Positions 17,125-25,426 of a stretch of DNA of 64,000 nucleotides are shown here, in pieces. Position 1 is the first letter of the stretch, and every line of letters begins with the position of its first letter. Below the pieces are notes generated by a model. The model was given only the letters and a program-made list of their open reading frames with translations. It made no database searches and was not told the DNA's origin. The DNA comes from Leifsonia sp. fls2-241-R2A-40a (GTDB lineage Bacteria; Actinomycetota; Actinomycetes; Actinomycetales; Microbacteriaceae), in assembly GCF_030209575.1 (NCBI RefSeq), contig NZ_JARVRS010000001.1, positions 496,001 through 560,000 on the forward strand, in the 5' to 3' direction. A program made the position numbers and the translations under genes.

Positions 17125-17886
17125 TTAATACCGCAGGTGCGTCACGTCGCCCGCTGCGACCGCGGTGCGGCCCGCATCCGAGTCCACGATCAGCCGGCCG
17201 TCGTCGTCGATGCCGACCGCTGTGCCGAGCAGGTCGTCGCCGGACGGCAGCTGGACGCGCACCGAGCGGCCGATGGTGTGGCACGCCTCCACCACCTCGT
17301 CGCGCAGCGCGCTGCGGACGGGATCGCCCCCGGCCGCCAGGAACTCGCGGTACACCGTCGACAGTTCGATGAGGTATGCCGAGAGGATGTCGTCCGGCTC
17401 GACGCTCGTGGCACCGGCCAGCAGAAGAGAGGTCGAGGTCTCGGTCGGCAGCTCCTCCCGGGTCTGCGTGAGGTTCACCCCCGCGCCGATGACCAGCCCT
17501 GACATCCCGGGGAGCAGTTCGGCGAGGATGCCGCAGACCTTGTCGCCCCCGATGAGAACGTCATTCGGCCACTTCACCTGGACCCCGCCCGGCACGAAGC
17601 GACCCAGGGCGCGGCTCATCGCCAGGCCCGTCAGCAGCGGGAACCAGCCGAACGATGCCGGCGGCAGTCCGATGGGCTTCAGGAGCACCGAGATCGCGAG
17701 CGCCCGTCCCGGCGGGGTGACCCAGGCGCGGCCCAAGCGGCCTCGGCCGCCGGTCTGATTGTCCGTCACGAGGACGGAGAGGTCGGGAAGATCCCCCGCC
17801 CGCGCGCTCAGCACGTCGTTGGTGGAACCCGCCTCGGGGAGCACCTCGAGCACGGGGACCAGGGCACGGCTGCGTCGGAAGTCCAC
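17125..17886 (-). CDS. birA: Biotin--[acetyl-CoA-carboxylase] ligase, without DNA-binding domain
   Basis: A 253-residue ligase that activates biotin with ATP and attaches it to the carrier lysine, here most likely that of AccA3 (25427-27190). It contains 'GSTNDVL', the biotin-binding 'TDNQTGGRGRLGRAW', 'VKWPNDVLIGGDKVCGIL' and a C-terminal SH3-like domain. No N-terminal helix-turn-helix precedes the ligase domain, so it is monofunctional and not a repressor. The start is set at GTG 17886; longer in-frame starts at about 17956 and 18000 are possible but would run into the divergent accD promoter. Confidence 0.92.
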   Translation of the reverse strand: MDFRRSRALVPVLEVLPEAGSTNDVLSARAGDLPDLSVLVTDNQTGGRGRLGRAWVTPPGRALAISVLLKPIGLPPASFGWFPLLTGLAMSRALGRFVPGGVQVKWPNDVLIGGDKVCGILAELLPGMSGLVIGAGVNLTQTREELPTETSTSLLLAGATSVEPDDILSAYLIELSTVYREFLAAGGDPVRSALRDEVVEACHTIGRSVRVQLPSGDDLLGTAVGIDDDGRLIVDSDAGRTAVAAGDVTHLRY

Positions 17887-17976
17887 GTGGCCAGTCTCTC
17901 GCACTGGGCCAGTCTGCCAGCGCAGGCGGGCGGATTTGTAGGATTTCGTCAACGGCATGGCCATTCGTCTGGCCGG

Positions 17977-17982
17977 TAGAGT
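17977..17982 (+). promoter_or_regulatory. -10 element TAGAGT for accD, leaderless GTG start
   Basis: TAGAGT ends 7 nt before the GTG at 17990, which begins the family-typical N-terminus '[10 protein letters not shown]'. An in-frame ATG at 17957 lies upstream of this element and is therefore rejected. Confidence 0.55.
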
Positions 17983-17989
17983 GAACGGC

Positions 17990-19603
17990 GTGACCGACAC
18001 CGAACCCCGTCAGACCGACCAGCTCCCCGACCTGACCACCACCGCCGGCAAGCTCGCCGACCTGAAGGACCGGTTCCACGAGGCCGTGACCGCGAGCGGC
18101 CAGGCGGCGATCGAGAAGCAGCACGCGAAGGGCAAGCTGACCGCCCGCGAGCGCATCGACCTCCTCCTCGACCACGGCTCGTTCGTGGAACTCGACGAGT
18201 TCGTCCGCCACCGCACCCACGCGTTCGGGATGGAGGCCAAGCGCCCCTACGGCGACGCGGTCGTCACCGGCGTCGGCACCATCCACGGCCGCAACGTCGC
18301 GGTCTTCAGCCAGGACTTCACCATCTTCGGCGGCTCGCTCGGCGAGGTCGCGGGCGAGAAGATCATCAAGGTCATGGACCACGCGCTCAAGACGGGCGTG
18401 CCGATGATCGGCATCCTCGACTCCGGTGGCGCGCGCATCCAGGAGGGTGTGGTCGCCCTCGGCAAGTACGGCGAGATCTTCCGCCGCAACACCGCTGCCT
18501 CCGGCGTGATCCCGCAGATCTCGATCGTGATGGGCCCGGCTGCCGGCGGTGCGGTGTACTCCCCCGCTCTGACCGACTTCGTGATCATGGTCGACAAGTC
18601 GAGCCACATGTTCGTCACCGGTCCGGACGTCATCAAGACGGTCACCGGAGAGGACGTCGGCTTCGAGGAGCTCGGCGGTGCGCTCACGCACAACAAGGTC
18701 TCCGGCGTCGCCCACTACCTGGCCAGCGACGAGGAGGATGCGCTCGACTACGCGCGCACGCTGCTCGGCTACCTACCGCAGAACAACCTGGCCGAGCTGC
18801 CGGTGTTCCAGTCCGAGCCGGAGCTCGAGATCACGGACGCCGACCGCCGGCTCAACACGCTCATCCCAGACTCCCCCAACCAGCCGTACGACGTGAAGAC
18901 GGTCATCGAGGGCATCGTCGACGACGGCGAGTTCCTCGAGGTGCAGCCGCTGTTCGCGCCCAACATCGTGATCGGCTTCGCGCGGGTCGAAGGCCGGTCG
19001 GTCGGCATCGTCGCCAACCAGCCGAGCTCGATGGCCGGGACGCTGAACATCGACGCGGGCGAGAAGGCCTCGCGGTTCGTCCGCTTCTGCGACGCGTTCA
19101 GCATCCCGATCCTGACTCTCGTGGATGTGCCCGGCTACCTCCCCGGCACGGATCAGGAGTGGACCGGCGTCATCCGCCGCGGCGCGAAGCTGCTGTACGC
19201 GTACGCCGAGGCGACCGTGCCGCTGGTCACGATCATCACGCGCAAGGCGTACGGCGGCGCCTACATCGTCATGGGCTCCAAGCAGCTGGGCGCCGACATC
19301 AACCTCGCGTGGCCGACCGCCGAGATCGCCGTGATGGGCGGCCAGGGCGCCGTCAACATCCTGTACCGCGGCGAGATCAAGCGCGCGGAGGAGGCCGGCG
19401 AGGATGTGGCCGCCGTGCGCACCAAGCTCGCGAACGAGTACACGTACAACGTGGCCAGCCCGTTCCTCGCGGCCGAGCGCGGCGAGCTCGACGGCGTGAT
19501 CGAGCCCGCGGCCACCCGCGTGTCCGTCATCAAGGCCCTGCGTGCGCTCCGCACCAAGCGGGCGTCGCTCCCGCCGAAGAAGCACGGGAACATCCCGCTG
19601 TGA
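17990..19603 (+). CDS. accD: Acyl-CoA carboxylase beta subunit (carboxyltransferase)
   Basis: A 537-residue carboxyltransferase that moves CO2 from carboxybiotin to propionyl- or acetyl-CoA, giving methylmalonyl- or malonyl-CoA for lipid synthesis. Both crotonase-like halves are present: '[14 protein letters not shown]', '[13 protein letters not shown]', '[10 protein letters not shown]', '[13 protein letters not shown]' and in the second half '[13 protein letters not shown]', '[14 protein letters not shown]'. The length fits AccD5/PccB; acyl-chain preference cannot be set by eye. It partners AccE (GTGA overlap at its stop) and probably AccA3. Confidence 0.94.
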   Translation: MTDTEPRQTDQLPDLTTTAGKLADLKDRFHEAVTASGQAAIEKQHAKGKLTARERIDLLLDHGSFVELDEFVRHRTHAFGMEAKRPYGDAVVTGVGTIHGRNVAVFSQDFTIFGGSLGEVAGEKIIKVMDHALKTGVPMIGILDSGGARIQEGVVALGKYGEIFRRNTAASGVIPQISIVMGPAAGGAVYSPALTDFVIMVDKSSHMFVTGPDVIKTVTGEDVGFEELGGALTHNKVSGVAHYLASDEEDALDYARTLLGYLPQNNLAELPVFQSEPELEITDADRRLNTLIPDSPNQPYDVKTVIEGIVDDGEFLEVQPLFAPNIVIGFARVEGRSVGIVANQPSSMAGTLNIDAGEKASRFVRFCDAFSIPILTLVDVPGYLPGTDQEWTGVIRRGAKLLYAYAEATVPLVTIITRKAYGGAYIVMGSKQLGADINLAWPTAEIAVMGGQGAVNILYRGEIKRAEEAGEDVAAVRTKLANEYTYNVASPFLAAERGELDGVIEPAATRVSVIKALRALRTKRASLPPKKHGNIPL

Positions 19604-19851
19604 GCGCGGAGGCGAACGACGCCGGCGCTGCGCCGCTGGACCCGTCGCAGCTGCGTTTCCTCACGCGTGGGCTGACCCCGGAGGAGATCGCGGCGGTGAC
19701 GGCGGTGCTGACCGCTGCGGCCGCCGAGCAGGCAGCCGCGGACAAGCGCGCCCAGGCCGCGCCCGGGCCGGACGGCTGGGCCCGAACGCAGCGCGCGCTC
19801 CGGCGCCCGCTGAGCCCGGGGTACGGCGCCTGGCGGTCGTTCTCCGGCTGA
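19600..19851 (+). CDS. accE: Acyl-CoA carboxylase epsilon subunit
   Basis: An 83-residue protein whose GTG overlaps the accD stop (GTGA). The core '[19 protein letters not shown]' and the end '[10 protein letters not shown]' match the small AccE/PccE proteins that bridge alpha and beta subunits in actinobacterial acyl-CoA carboxylases and raise activity. Its position directly after accD is the usual one. The short length makes sequence evidence limited, but the context is strong. Confidence 0.85.
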   Translation: MSAEANDAGAAPLDPSQLRFLTRGLTPEEIAAVTAVLTAAAAEQAAADKRAQAAPGPDGWARTQRALRRPLSPGYGAWRSFSG

Positions 19852-20071
19852 CCGGGATCCGCGTGGGGCCGTGCGGAGGCTACCGCGGGGCGGTGTACCC
19901 CGATCGGGGCATCCCCTGTCTGCGGGTCAGGCGGAAAGCCGCGCATGCACCTCGAACGGGGGTCGTGATATGTCCCCCAGGTGTCCTCCAAAATGACGAC
20001 TATGTATTTACTGGGTACGCCGACAATATGGTTATTGCTAGGTGTCTCTCCTCGTGAGTCACACCGCCAAT
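19852..20071. other. Non-coding stretch after accE, partly AT-rich
   Basis: No gene is supported here. Bases about 19985-20045 are clearly richer in A and T than the rest of the window, with TATGTATTTACT and AATATGGTTATT, as a promoter or a fragment of foreign DNA might be. It leads into the hairpin cluster at 20072-20190. Confidence 0.4.
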
Positions 20072-20190
20072 CACTCGCCGACTAGGGTAAGCGGGCGAGT
20101 GCTTTGGGGGCGAGTCAGGGCGATATTCGGGTTGTCGCCCTGACTCGGGGTTTGAAAAGGGGCCGACAATTCGGGTGTCGGCCCCTTTCT
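20072..20190 (+). ncRNA. Candidate small RNA or multi-hairpin terminator
   Basis: Three inverted repeats follow one another: CACTCGCC/GGCGAGTG (20072-20079, 20094-20101); a perfect 13-bp stem at 20111-20123 and 20135-20147; and a perfect 10-bp stem GGGGCCGACA/TGTCGGCCCC (20159-20168, 20176-20185) followed by TTTCT. The last two loops share ATTCGGGT. TAGGGT (20083-20088) could be a -10 for a transcript of about 95 nt. The last hairpin is also followed by TTTTC on the minus strand, so a two-way terminator for the convergent accE and 20280-21323 genes is the simpler reading. Confidence 0.45.
20159..20189. terminator. Intrinsic terminator, probably bidirectional
   Basis: A perfect 10-bp GC-rich stem with a 7-nt loop and T-rich tails on both sides (TTTCT on plus, TTTTC on minus). 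It lies between the convergent accD-accE and RR-HK operons. Confidence 0.7.
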
Positions 20191-20279
20191 CCCATTAAGG
20201 GAGACGTCCGCCTCCACGATTCGTGCCGAATGTGCGCTCACGTCGGCGGTACAGCACGATTTGCGCCAAATCAGCGGCG

Positions 20280-21323
20280 CTAGGCCTGCGCGGACGCGCC
20301 GACGACGACGGGACGCGGGATCTCGAGCCAGAGGTCGACCTCGTCGTCCTCCGACTCGGCGCCCAGCGCGTTCGCCGCGCCGTCGTCGGACATGCGGAGT
20401 CCCACCACGGTCACCGCCGTCTTCGACGAGCGCGGGACGGTGCGGACGATCAGCTTGTCCGTCGTCGTGCCCCGGATCGCCTCCGCGAGGCGCCGCAGCA
20501 CGGCCTCCAGGCCGCGCTGGTCCAGGTCGTCGATCCCGCCCTCGTCCAGGAGGCTGACGACCACGCCACGGCGGCGCGCGTCCATCACCTCGCGACGGAC
20601 GTCGTCGTTCAGGAGGCGGCGCCCCCGGATCTCGTCGCGGATCGCGCCCTCGAGATAACGGCACTCGCGGCGCTCCGCCTCGGTCAGGTCTCCCCCGCGG
20701 CGGACGATCTCGGCCAGCATCGGAGCGGCCACGCGGTACGTCTGCCGCAGCCGCAGCTGACGCTCCATGACGTGCGCCTCCTGGGCGGCCTGCCATTCGG
20801 TCGCCTCGCGCTCAGCGCGGGCGAACTGAAGGGCGTCACGACCCGCCTTGGCGAGCGACCCCGCGATGACGACGGCGACGCCGACCCACACCACCGAACC
20901 GATCACGCCCAGGCCCGCGAGCGCACCCAGGCCCGCCCACACGACCGTCTGCACGGCGAGGAATCCGACGCCGGCCCACGCGACCACCTGCTGCCGTCGC
21001 ACGGCGCAGATGGTCATGAGCGTGCCGACGGCGGCCACGTACCAGGTGGCGTACCCGTTGTCCTTCGCCGGATCGAGCTGGCTGGTGACGAGGATCGGGA
21101 TGACGACGCAGACCGCGAGATCGAAGGCGGCGAGCCACAGCGGCATCTTCGTCGGGCTCGTGGGCCACAGGCTCAGCACCGTCGCGATCGTATACAGGAC
21201 CATGGCCACGACAGCGGGGCCCGGCGCGCGCGGGGTGGACAGCGACGACAGCGCGAGGAAGAGGTGGTACGCGGAGAACAGCGCACCGAGACTGAGGAAG
21301 AGGACGCGGTTGAGAGTGATCAC
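20280..21323 (-). CDS. Six-span membrane protein with a kinase-like cytoplasmic domain, third gene of a signalling operon
   Basis: A 347-residue protein with about six membrane helices (residues about 8-185), a short helical linker rich in Arg/Glu, and a soluble C-terminal half. That half has 'LEGAIRDEIRGRRLLNDDVRREVMD'-like helices (given here in part) followed by a 'RRRGVVVSLLDEGG' strand and a beta-rich end. The layout recalls histidine-kinase dimerisation plus HATPase domains, but no phospho-acceptor His box, N box or glycine boxes are visible, so a degenerate kinase or sensor is inferred. The GTG at 21323 overlaps the stop of the histidine kinase gene (GTGA). I do not recognise a named family. 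Confidence 0.75.
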   Translation of the reverse strand: MITLNRVLFLSLGALFSAYHLFLALSSLSTPRAPGPAVVAMVLYTIATVLSLWPTSPTKMPLWLAAFDLAVCVVIPILVTSQLDPAKDNGYATWYVAAVGTLMTICAVRRQQVVAWAGVGFLAVQTVVWAGLGALAGLGVIGSVVWVGVAVVIAGSLAKAGRDALQFARAEREATEWQAAQEAHVMERQLRLRQTYRVAAPMLAEIVRRGGDLTEAERRECRYLEGAIRDEIRGRRLLNDDVRREVMDARRRGVVVSLLDEGGIDDLDQRGLEAVLRRLAEAIRGTTTDKLIVRTVPRSSKTAVTVVGLRMSDDGAANALGAESEDDEVDLWLEIPRPVVVGASAQA

Positions 21324-22633
21324 TCGGCCGCCCCCGCATCCCCGGCGAAGCCGATGCTCGAGTCGTGGAACGCCGAGGCCGCTGCGGGCACGCCGACAGG
21401 CTGGTGCTCGGCGGACGGCCAGAGGATCGTGACCGTCGTCCCGACGCCGGGCTCCGACTCGATGCGCGCGCGGCCGCCGACCTTGGCGAGCCGGTCGCGG
21501 ATGCTGATCCGCAGCCCGAGGCGCTCGGCGGGCACTTCCGCCTCGGTGAAGCCGCGGCCGTCGTCGGTGACGACGATCTCGACCGTCGCCGCCGGTCCGC
21601 CGCCGCGGATCGAGACGCTGCGCCGCACCTCCGGACCACCGGCGTGCTGCATGCTGTTGACCATCGCCTGCACGGTCGCCGAATACACGGCCTCGGCCAC
21701 GTTGACGGGGAGCGTGTGGACCTCGACGTCCCGCACCTCCACGCCGAAGGGCGACGAGAAGGCGTTGGCCGAGGTCTCCAGCCGCTCGGCGAGGCGATCG
21801 AGCCCCACCAGGGTCTGATCCTCGGGAGTCGCGGCCTCCGCGGCGTGCAGGTGCCCGATCGCGTCCGCAGCCATCGCGGCGGCGAGCTCCTTCTGCTCTG
21901 GGCTGCGCGCGGACGCTGCGGAGAGGAGCGTGGTGAGCACGCTGTCGTGCACGATCGCGTCGACCTGCACCCGCTCCACCTCGGTCGCGTGCTGGCGCAC
22001 CGCGTTGGCGTAGCGGGCGAGCGCCTGGCTCTGGGCCGCATCCACGGCGCTGGATGCCTGACGCATCATCGCGATGATCGCGAGGATGACCCCGCCGAGG
22101 ATGGTCGCGTAGATCGTGTCCAGGGCGGCCAGCTCGAACCCGACACCGCCGCCGGCCGGAAGCGCACGCACGATCCCGTAGGCGATCGGTGCCACGAATG
22201 TGTACGCGATCGCCAGCCACAACGGGTAGGCGACCGCCGCGAACGCGGTGAACACCGAGCAGAGGAACCACACCCACGGCTTGTCGGTGCTGAAGGCGCT
22301 GGGGTCGCGCACCAGCAGCGGCCAGGTGGCGATCGCCGCCAGATAGACGACCGAGAGGACGCCCATCGCGATCTTCACTCCACGCTGCACCACCGCGAGG
22401 ATGACCGTGAGCGCCAGACCGCCGAACACCGCGATCATCCACGCGGCACCGAACGGCTCGCGGAGAAAGGAGAGCTGACCGAGCGCGGTCGGCAGGGTCT
22501 GCAGACCGAAGACGAGCCCGAACGCCGACACCGTGCGGTCGGCGATGCGCTCGATGCGAGCTCGGCTGAGAGGGTTGCGGGGCTTCGTCGTCTCGAGCGG
22601 GAGTCCCGTGCGAACCCCGCTAGGAACGCTCAT
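21320..22633 (-). CDS. Membrane sensor histidine kinase
   Basis: A 437-residue kinase with about six membrane helices up to residue 190 and no large extracellular domain. His229 in 'AIVHDSVLTTLL' is the likely phospho-acceptor. The ATPase domain has an N box in 'AMVNSMQHAGG', 'DDGRGF' and 'GLRISIRDRLAKVGG' with 'GVGTTVTI'. This is the NarL-partner type of kinase. It overlaps the response regulator gene by 14 bp at its start and the following membrane gene by 4 bp at its end, so all three form one operon in the order regulator, kinase, membrane protein. The signal is unknown. Confidence 0.9.
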   Translation of the reverse strand: MSVPSGVRTGLPLETTKPRNPLSRARIERIADRTVSAFGLVFGLQTLPTALGQLSFLREPFGAAWMIAVFGGLALTVILAVVQRGVKIAMGVLSVVYLAAIATWPLLVRDPSAFSTDKPWVWFLCSVFTAFAAVAYPLWLAIAYTFVAPIAYGIVRALPAGGGVGFELAALDTIYATILGGVILAIIAMMRQASSAVDAAQSQALARYANAVRQHATEVERVQVDAIVHDSVLTTLLSAASARSPEQKELAAAMAADAIGHLHAAEAATPEDQTLVGLDRLAERLETSANAFSSPFGVEVRDVEVHTLPVNVAEAVYSATVQAMVNSMQHAGGPEVRRSVSIRGGGPAATVEIVVTDDGRGFTEAEVPAERLGLRISIRDRLAKVGGRARIESEPGVGTTVTILWPSAEHQPVGVPAAASAFHDSSIGFAGDAGAAE

Positions 22634-23279
22634 TGCCCGTCTCCGGGTCGAGCCCGGGAAGGATGCCGTCCTCCACCGCCCGGCGGAGCAGGTCCACCTT
22701 CGTCGGCGCCGGACGCCCGACCTCCACGTACTTCACGCGGATGCGGTCGAGGTATTCACGGGCGGTCGAGTTCGCGATCCCGAGCTGAGCGGCGACCGCC
22801 TTCAGGGGCAGGCCGGAGGCGTAGAGATGCAGCACGTCCCGCTCGCGGCGGCCGAGCTGCGCCTTCGCGAAGTCGCTGTCGGCGTCGATCGCGGTCGCCC
22901 ACTCCAGGTTGTTGAGCACGTCGCCGCGCGCGACCGTCGCGATCGCACTGATGACGGTCGTCGTCGGCGAGGACTTCGGAATGACGCCCGCAGCGCCCGC
23001 GGCGAGCGCCTCGCGGACGCTGGCGACCCGGTCCGCGATGCTGTGCACGAGGACCGCTGCTCCCGTCGCCTGGGCCCGCTTGACGTTGTCGGTGACCTTC
23101 GATCCGTCGCCGAGCGACAGGTCGAGCACGACGACGTCGCATTCCTGCGAGCCGAGCTGCGCGACGAAATCGTCCACCGTCGGCGCGGTGAGGACGACGT
23201 CGTAGCCGGCGTCCTGACAGGCCGCCTTCAGCCCGAGACGCACGGATTCGTGATCATCGACGATTGCCACCCGCACCAT
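22620..23279 (-). CDS. NarL/FixJ-type response regulator
   Basis: A 219-residue two-domain regulator. The receiver has the acidic pair Asp8-Asp9, phospho-acceptor Asp53 in 'VVVLDLSLGDG', a Ser/Thr-position His-Ser ('VLVHSIAD') and Lys in 'GVIPKSSPT'. The output domain is a LuxR-type helix-turn-helix, 'LGRRERDVLHLYASGLPLKA' onward to 'VDLLRRA'. The start at 23279 is chosen because TACGAT lies 7 nt upstream, giving a leaderless mRNA; the upstream in-frame ATG at 23288 falls within that -10. Confidence 0.92.
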   Translation of the reverse strand: MVRVAIVDDHESVRLGLKAACQDAGYDVVLTAPTVDDFVAQLGSQECDVVVLDLSLGDGSKVTDNVKRAQATGAAVLVHSIADRVASVREALAAGAAGVIPKSSPTTTVISAIATVARGDVLNNLEWATAIDADSDFAKAQLGRRERDVLHLYASGLPLKAVAAQLGIANSTAREYLDRIRVKYVEVGRPAPTKVDLLRRAVEDGILPGLDPETGNERS

Positions 23280-23286
23280 GTTGACC

Positions 23287-23292
23287 ATCGTA
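23287..23292 (-). promoter_or_regulatory. -10 element TACGAT for the RR-HK operon, leaderless
   Basis: TACGAT on the minus strand is separated by 7 nt from the ATG at 23279. It would drive the three-gene signalling operon. Confidence 0.5.
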
Positions 23293-23325
23293 GGGGGTGA
23301 TCGTCTCCGCGCGGGCAGGCCGCGG

Positions 23326-24669
23326 TCAGCGCGTCAGGGTGGCGACGGCCTCGACGTGGTGGGTGTTGGGAAACAGGTCGAAGGCGCGCATCCCGCGCAG
23401 GCGGTATCCGTGGCCGTCGAAGAAGGCCAGGTCGCGGGCGAGCGCGACCGGGTCGCAGGCGACGTAGACGATCTGCGCCGGCGTGACGGAGGCGATCGCG
23501 TCGACCACGTCCCGTCCTGCGCCGGAGCGCGGCGGATCGAGCACGACGGTGGCTGCCCGGAGGCGCGCGCGCTCTGCGGCGGAGGCGTCGGCGGCGAGTC
23601 GCGCGACGTAGCGCTCGACACGGTCGGTGAGTGCGGACGCGCCGACCCATTCGGCGAGGTTCTCCGCGGCGTCGTCGGTCGCGGCCTCGTCGCTCTCCAC
23701 GGACGTGATGCGCAGTGTGGAACCGAAGCGGTCCCCGAGAGCGGCAGCGAGCAGTCCGACGCCGCCGTACAGGTCGAGATTCGCGGCCCGCGGGTCGAAG
23801 AGCGCCTCGTCGACCGCGGACTGGACGGCTTCGGTCAGCGTCTGCGCGGCGCCGCGGTGCACCTGCCAGAACCCGCGGGCGTCGAGGCGGAACTCGCGGT
23901 CGCCCACCCGCTCGCGGATCGGGACCGGGCGCGGGCTGGGCCGGGAGGGACGGGCGGCCCGGGGTGCGCGGCCGCCGCGCCCCCGTCCGGCGTTCCCACC
24001 GCGCCGCTCCGGGCGGACCGGTGCGTCGTTGACGAGGACGTGCGCCGTTCCGAGGCCGGTCGCCACGATGTCGACGGACTCGGCGCCGGGGAACACCTGG
24101 CCGAAGGGCGTCGCCTCCTGCACCGCGTCGGTCGCGAGAGGGAGGTCGGCGACCGGGATGACGGTGTGCGACCGCGGTGCGTACGGTCCGATGCGGCCGT
24201 CGCGGTCGGCCTGCAGACGGACGCGCGTGCGCCAGCCGGTCCCGTCCGCGGTCTCGCCCGCAACGGCCTCCACGGTCACCGGACCGCCGTCGACGCCCGC
24301 GGTCGCGATGGCCTCGGGGCTCAGCTTGCCCGTGCGCTGGAGCGCATCCTCGATCACACGGCGCTTCAGCTCCCGCTGGTGGTCGAGCCGGATGTGCCCG
24401 AACTCCGCGCCCCCGGCACGCTCCGCCGGCGGCCGCTCGATCGCGGCAGCGGACCACACGTGCGGCTGCCGCTCGGGCGCCCCCTCCACCACGCCGGTGA
24501 CCTCGCCCCGCCAGAACCGCTCGTGCGTCGTGTCCGCGATGCGGGCGCGGACGCGCTCCCCCGGCATCGTGTCGGGCACGAAGACCACGCGCCCCTCGTG
24601 CCGGGCGACGAAGACGCCACCGTGGGCGACGTTGGTAATGTCGAGCTCGACCTCATCTTCCTGGGGCAT
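23326..24669 (-). CDS. TrmA/RumA-type SAM-dependent RNA (uracil-5-)methyltransferase
   Basis: A 447-residue protein with an N-terminal TRAM-type beta domain (residues about 1-60, 'VAHGGVFVARHEGRVVFV') and a C-terminal Rossmann methyltransferase: 'NLDLYGGVGLLAAALGDRFG' SAM-binding loop, 'VLDPPRSGAGR', and 'VYVACDP' carrying the probable catalytic Cys in place of the usual SCNP context. The iron-sulfur cysteines of RumA are absent. A Gly/Arg/Pro-rich insert sits near residue 230. RNA target (tRNA or rRNA) is not determined. It is divergent from maf with a 24-bp gap. Confidence 0.88.
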   Translation of the reverse strand: MPQEDEVELDITNVAHGGVFVARHEGRVVFVPDTMPGERVRARIADTTHERFWRGEVTGVVEGAPERQPHVWSAAAIERPPAERAGGAEFGHIRLDHQRELKRRVIEDALQRTGKLSPEAIATAGVDGGPVTVEAVAGETADGTGWRTRVRLQADRDGRIGPYAPRSHTVIPVADLPLATDAVQEATPFGQVFPGAESVDIVATGLGTAHVLVNDAPVRPERRGGNAGRGRGGRAPRAARPSRPSPRPVPIRERVGDREFRLDARGFWQVHRGAAQTLTEAVQSAVDEALFDPRAANLDLYGGVGLLAAALGDRFGSTLRITSVESDEAATDDAAENLAEWVGASALTDRVERYVARLAADASAAERARLRAATVVLDPPRSGAGRDVVDAIASVTPAQIVYVACDPVALARDLAFFDGHGYRLRGMRAFDLFPNTHHVEAVATLTR

Positions 24670-24693
24670 CCTTCGAGCATCCCACAGGTGACC

Positions 24694-25332
24694 ATGCGCC
24701 TCTACCTCGCCTCCACTTCGCCCGCCCGCTTCGCGCTGCTCCGCGCCGCGGGCATCGAGCCGGTGATCGTCCCGTCGAACGTCGACGAGCCCGCCGCCGT
24801 CGCCGCCGCGGAGGCGGAGCACGGGCCGCTGGATGCCGCCGCGATGGTGCAGCTGCTGGCGCGTGCGAAGGCGGAGGCGGTGCGCGGAACCCTGGACGGC
24901 GAGCCGATCGACGGCCTCATCCTGGGCGGCGACTCGGCGTTCGCGATCGACGGAGCCATCCGCGGCAAGCCGCACCGTCCGGAGGTCGCCCGCGAGCGCT
25001 GGCTGCAGCAGCGGGGCCGCACCGGGATGCTGCATTCCGGTCACTGGCTGATCGATCACCGCAACGGTCGCGAGAACGCCGCGACGGGCGCGGCGGCCGT
25101 CGCCTCGGTGACGTTCGCCGACGTGACGGACGAGGAGGTCGACGCGTACGTCGCCAGCGGCGAACCCCTGGAGGTCGCCGGCGCCTTCACGATCGACAGC
25201 CTCGGCGGCCCTTTCATCACGCGCGTGGACGGCGACCCGAGCACCGTGGTGGGGCTCTCGTTGTCGACCCTCCGGGACCTGGTCCGTGAACTGGGCGTCC
25301 CGTGGACATCGCTCTGGAATCGCCGGCGCTGA
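24694..25332 (+). CDS. Maf-family nucleoside triphosphate pyrophosphatase
   Basis: A 212-residue house-cleaning phosphatase that hydrolyses non-canonical or specific NTPs to NMPs. The N-terminal 'LYLASTSPARFALL' and the 'GGDSAFAIDG' segment with the catalytic Asp are characteristic, with 'GRTGMLHSGHWL' and 'YVASGEPLEVAGAFTIDSLGG' further on. The start is ATG 24694; an in-frame GTG two codons upstream is equally open. Position beside the acyl-CoA carboxylase genes is conserved in my memory of mycobacteria. Confidence 0.92.
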   Translation: MRLYLASTSPARFALLRAAGIEPVIVPSNVDEPAAVAAAEAEHGPLDAAAMVQLLARAKAEAVRGTLDGEPIDGLILGGDSAFAIDGAIRGKPHRPEVARERWLQQRGRTGMLHSGHWLIDHRNGRENAATGAAAVASVTFADVTDEEVDAYVASGEPLEVAGAFTIDSLGGPFITRVDGDPSTVVGLSLSTLRDLVRELGVPWTSLWNRRR

Positions 25333-25412
25333 CGCATACCGTTGTAGGCTGCCGGAGCTTCTGGTCGGCCATTTTTGTGGGGATCGACCAAATCCCGTTC
25401 GATATCGAGCAA

Positions 25413-25418
25413 TAGGCT
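25413..25418 (+). promoter_or_regulatory. -10 element TAGGCT for accA3
   Basis: TAGGCT ends 8 nt before the GTG at 25427, giving a leaderless or nearly leaderless transcript. AGGGA lies too close to the GTG to be a good ribosome-binding site. Confidence 0.45.
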
Positions 25419-25426
25419 AGGGAACT

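Noticed and set aside
20083-20190. 6C-type actinobacterial RNA motif
   Set aside because: The loops lack the C-runs that define that family on the plus strand, so I kept it as an unnamed candidate.
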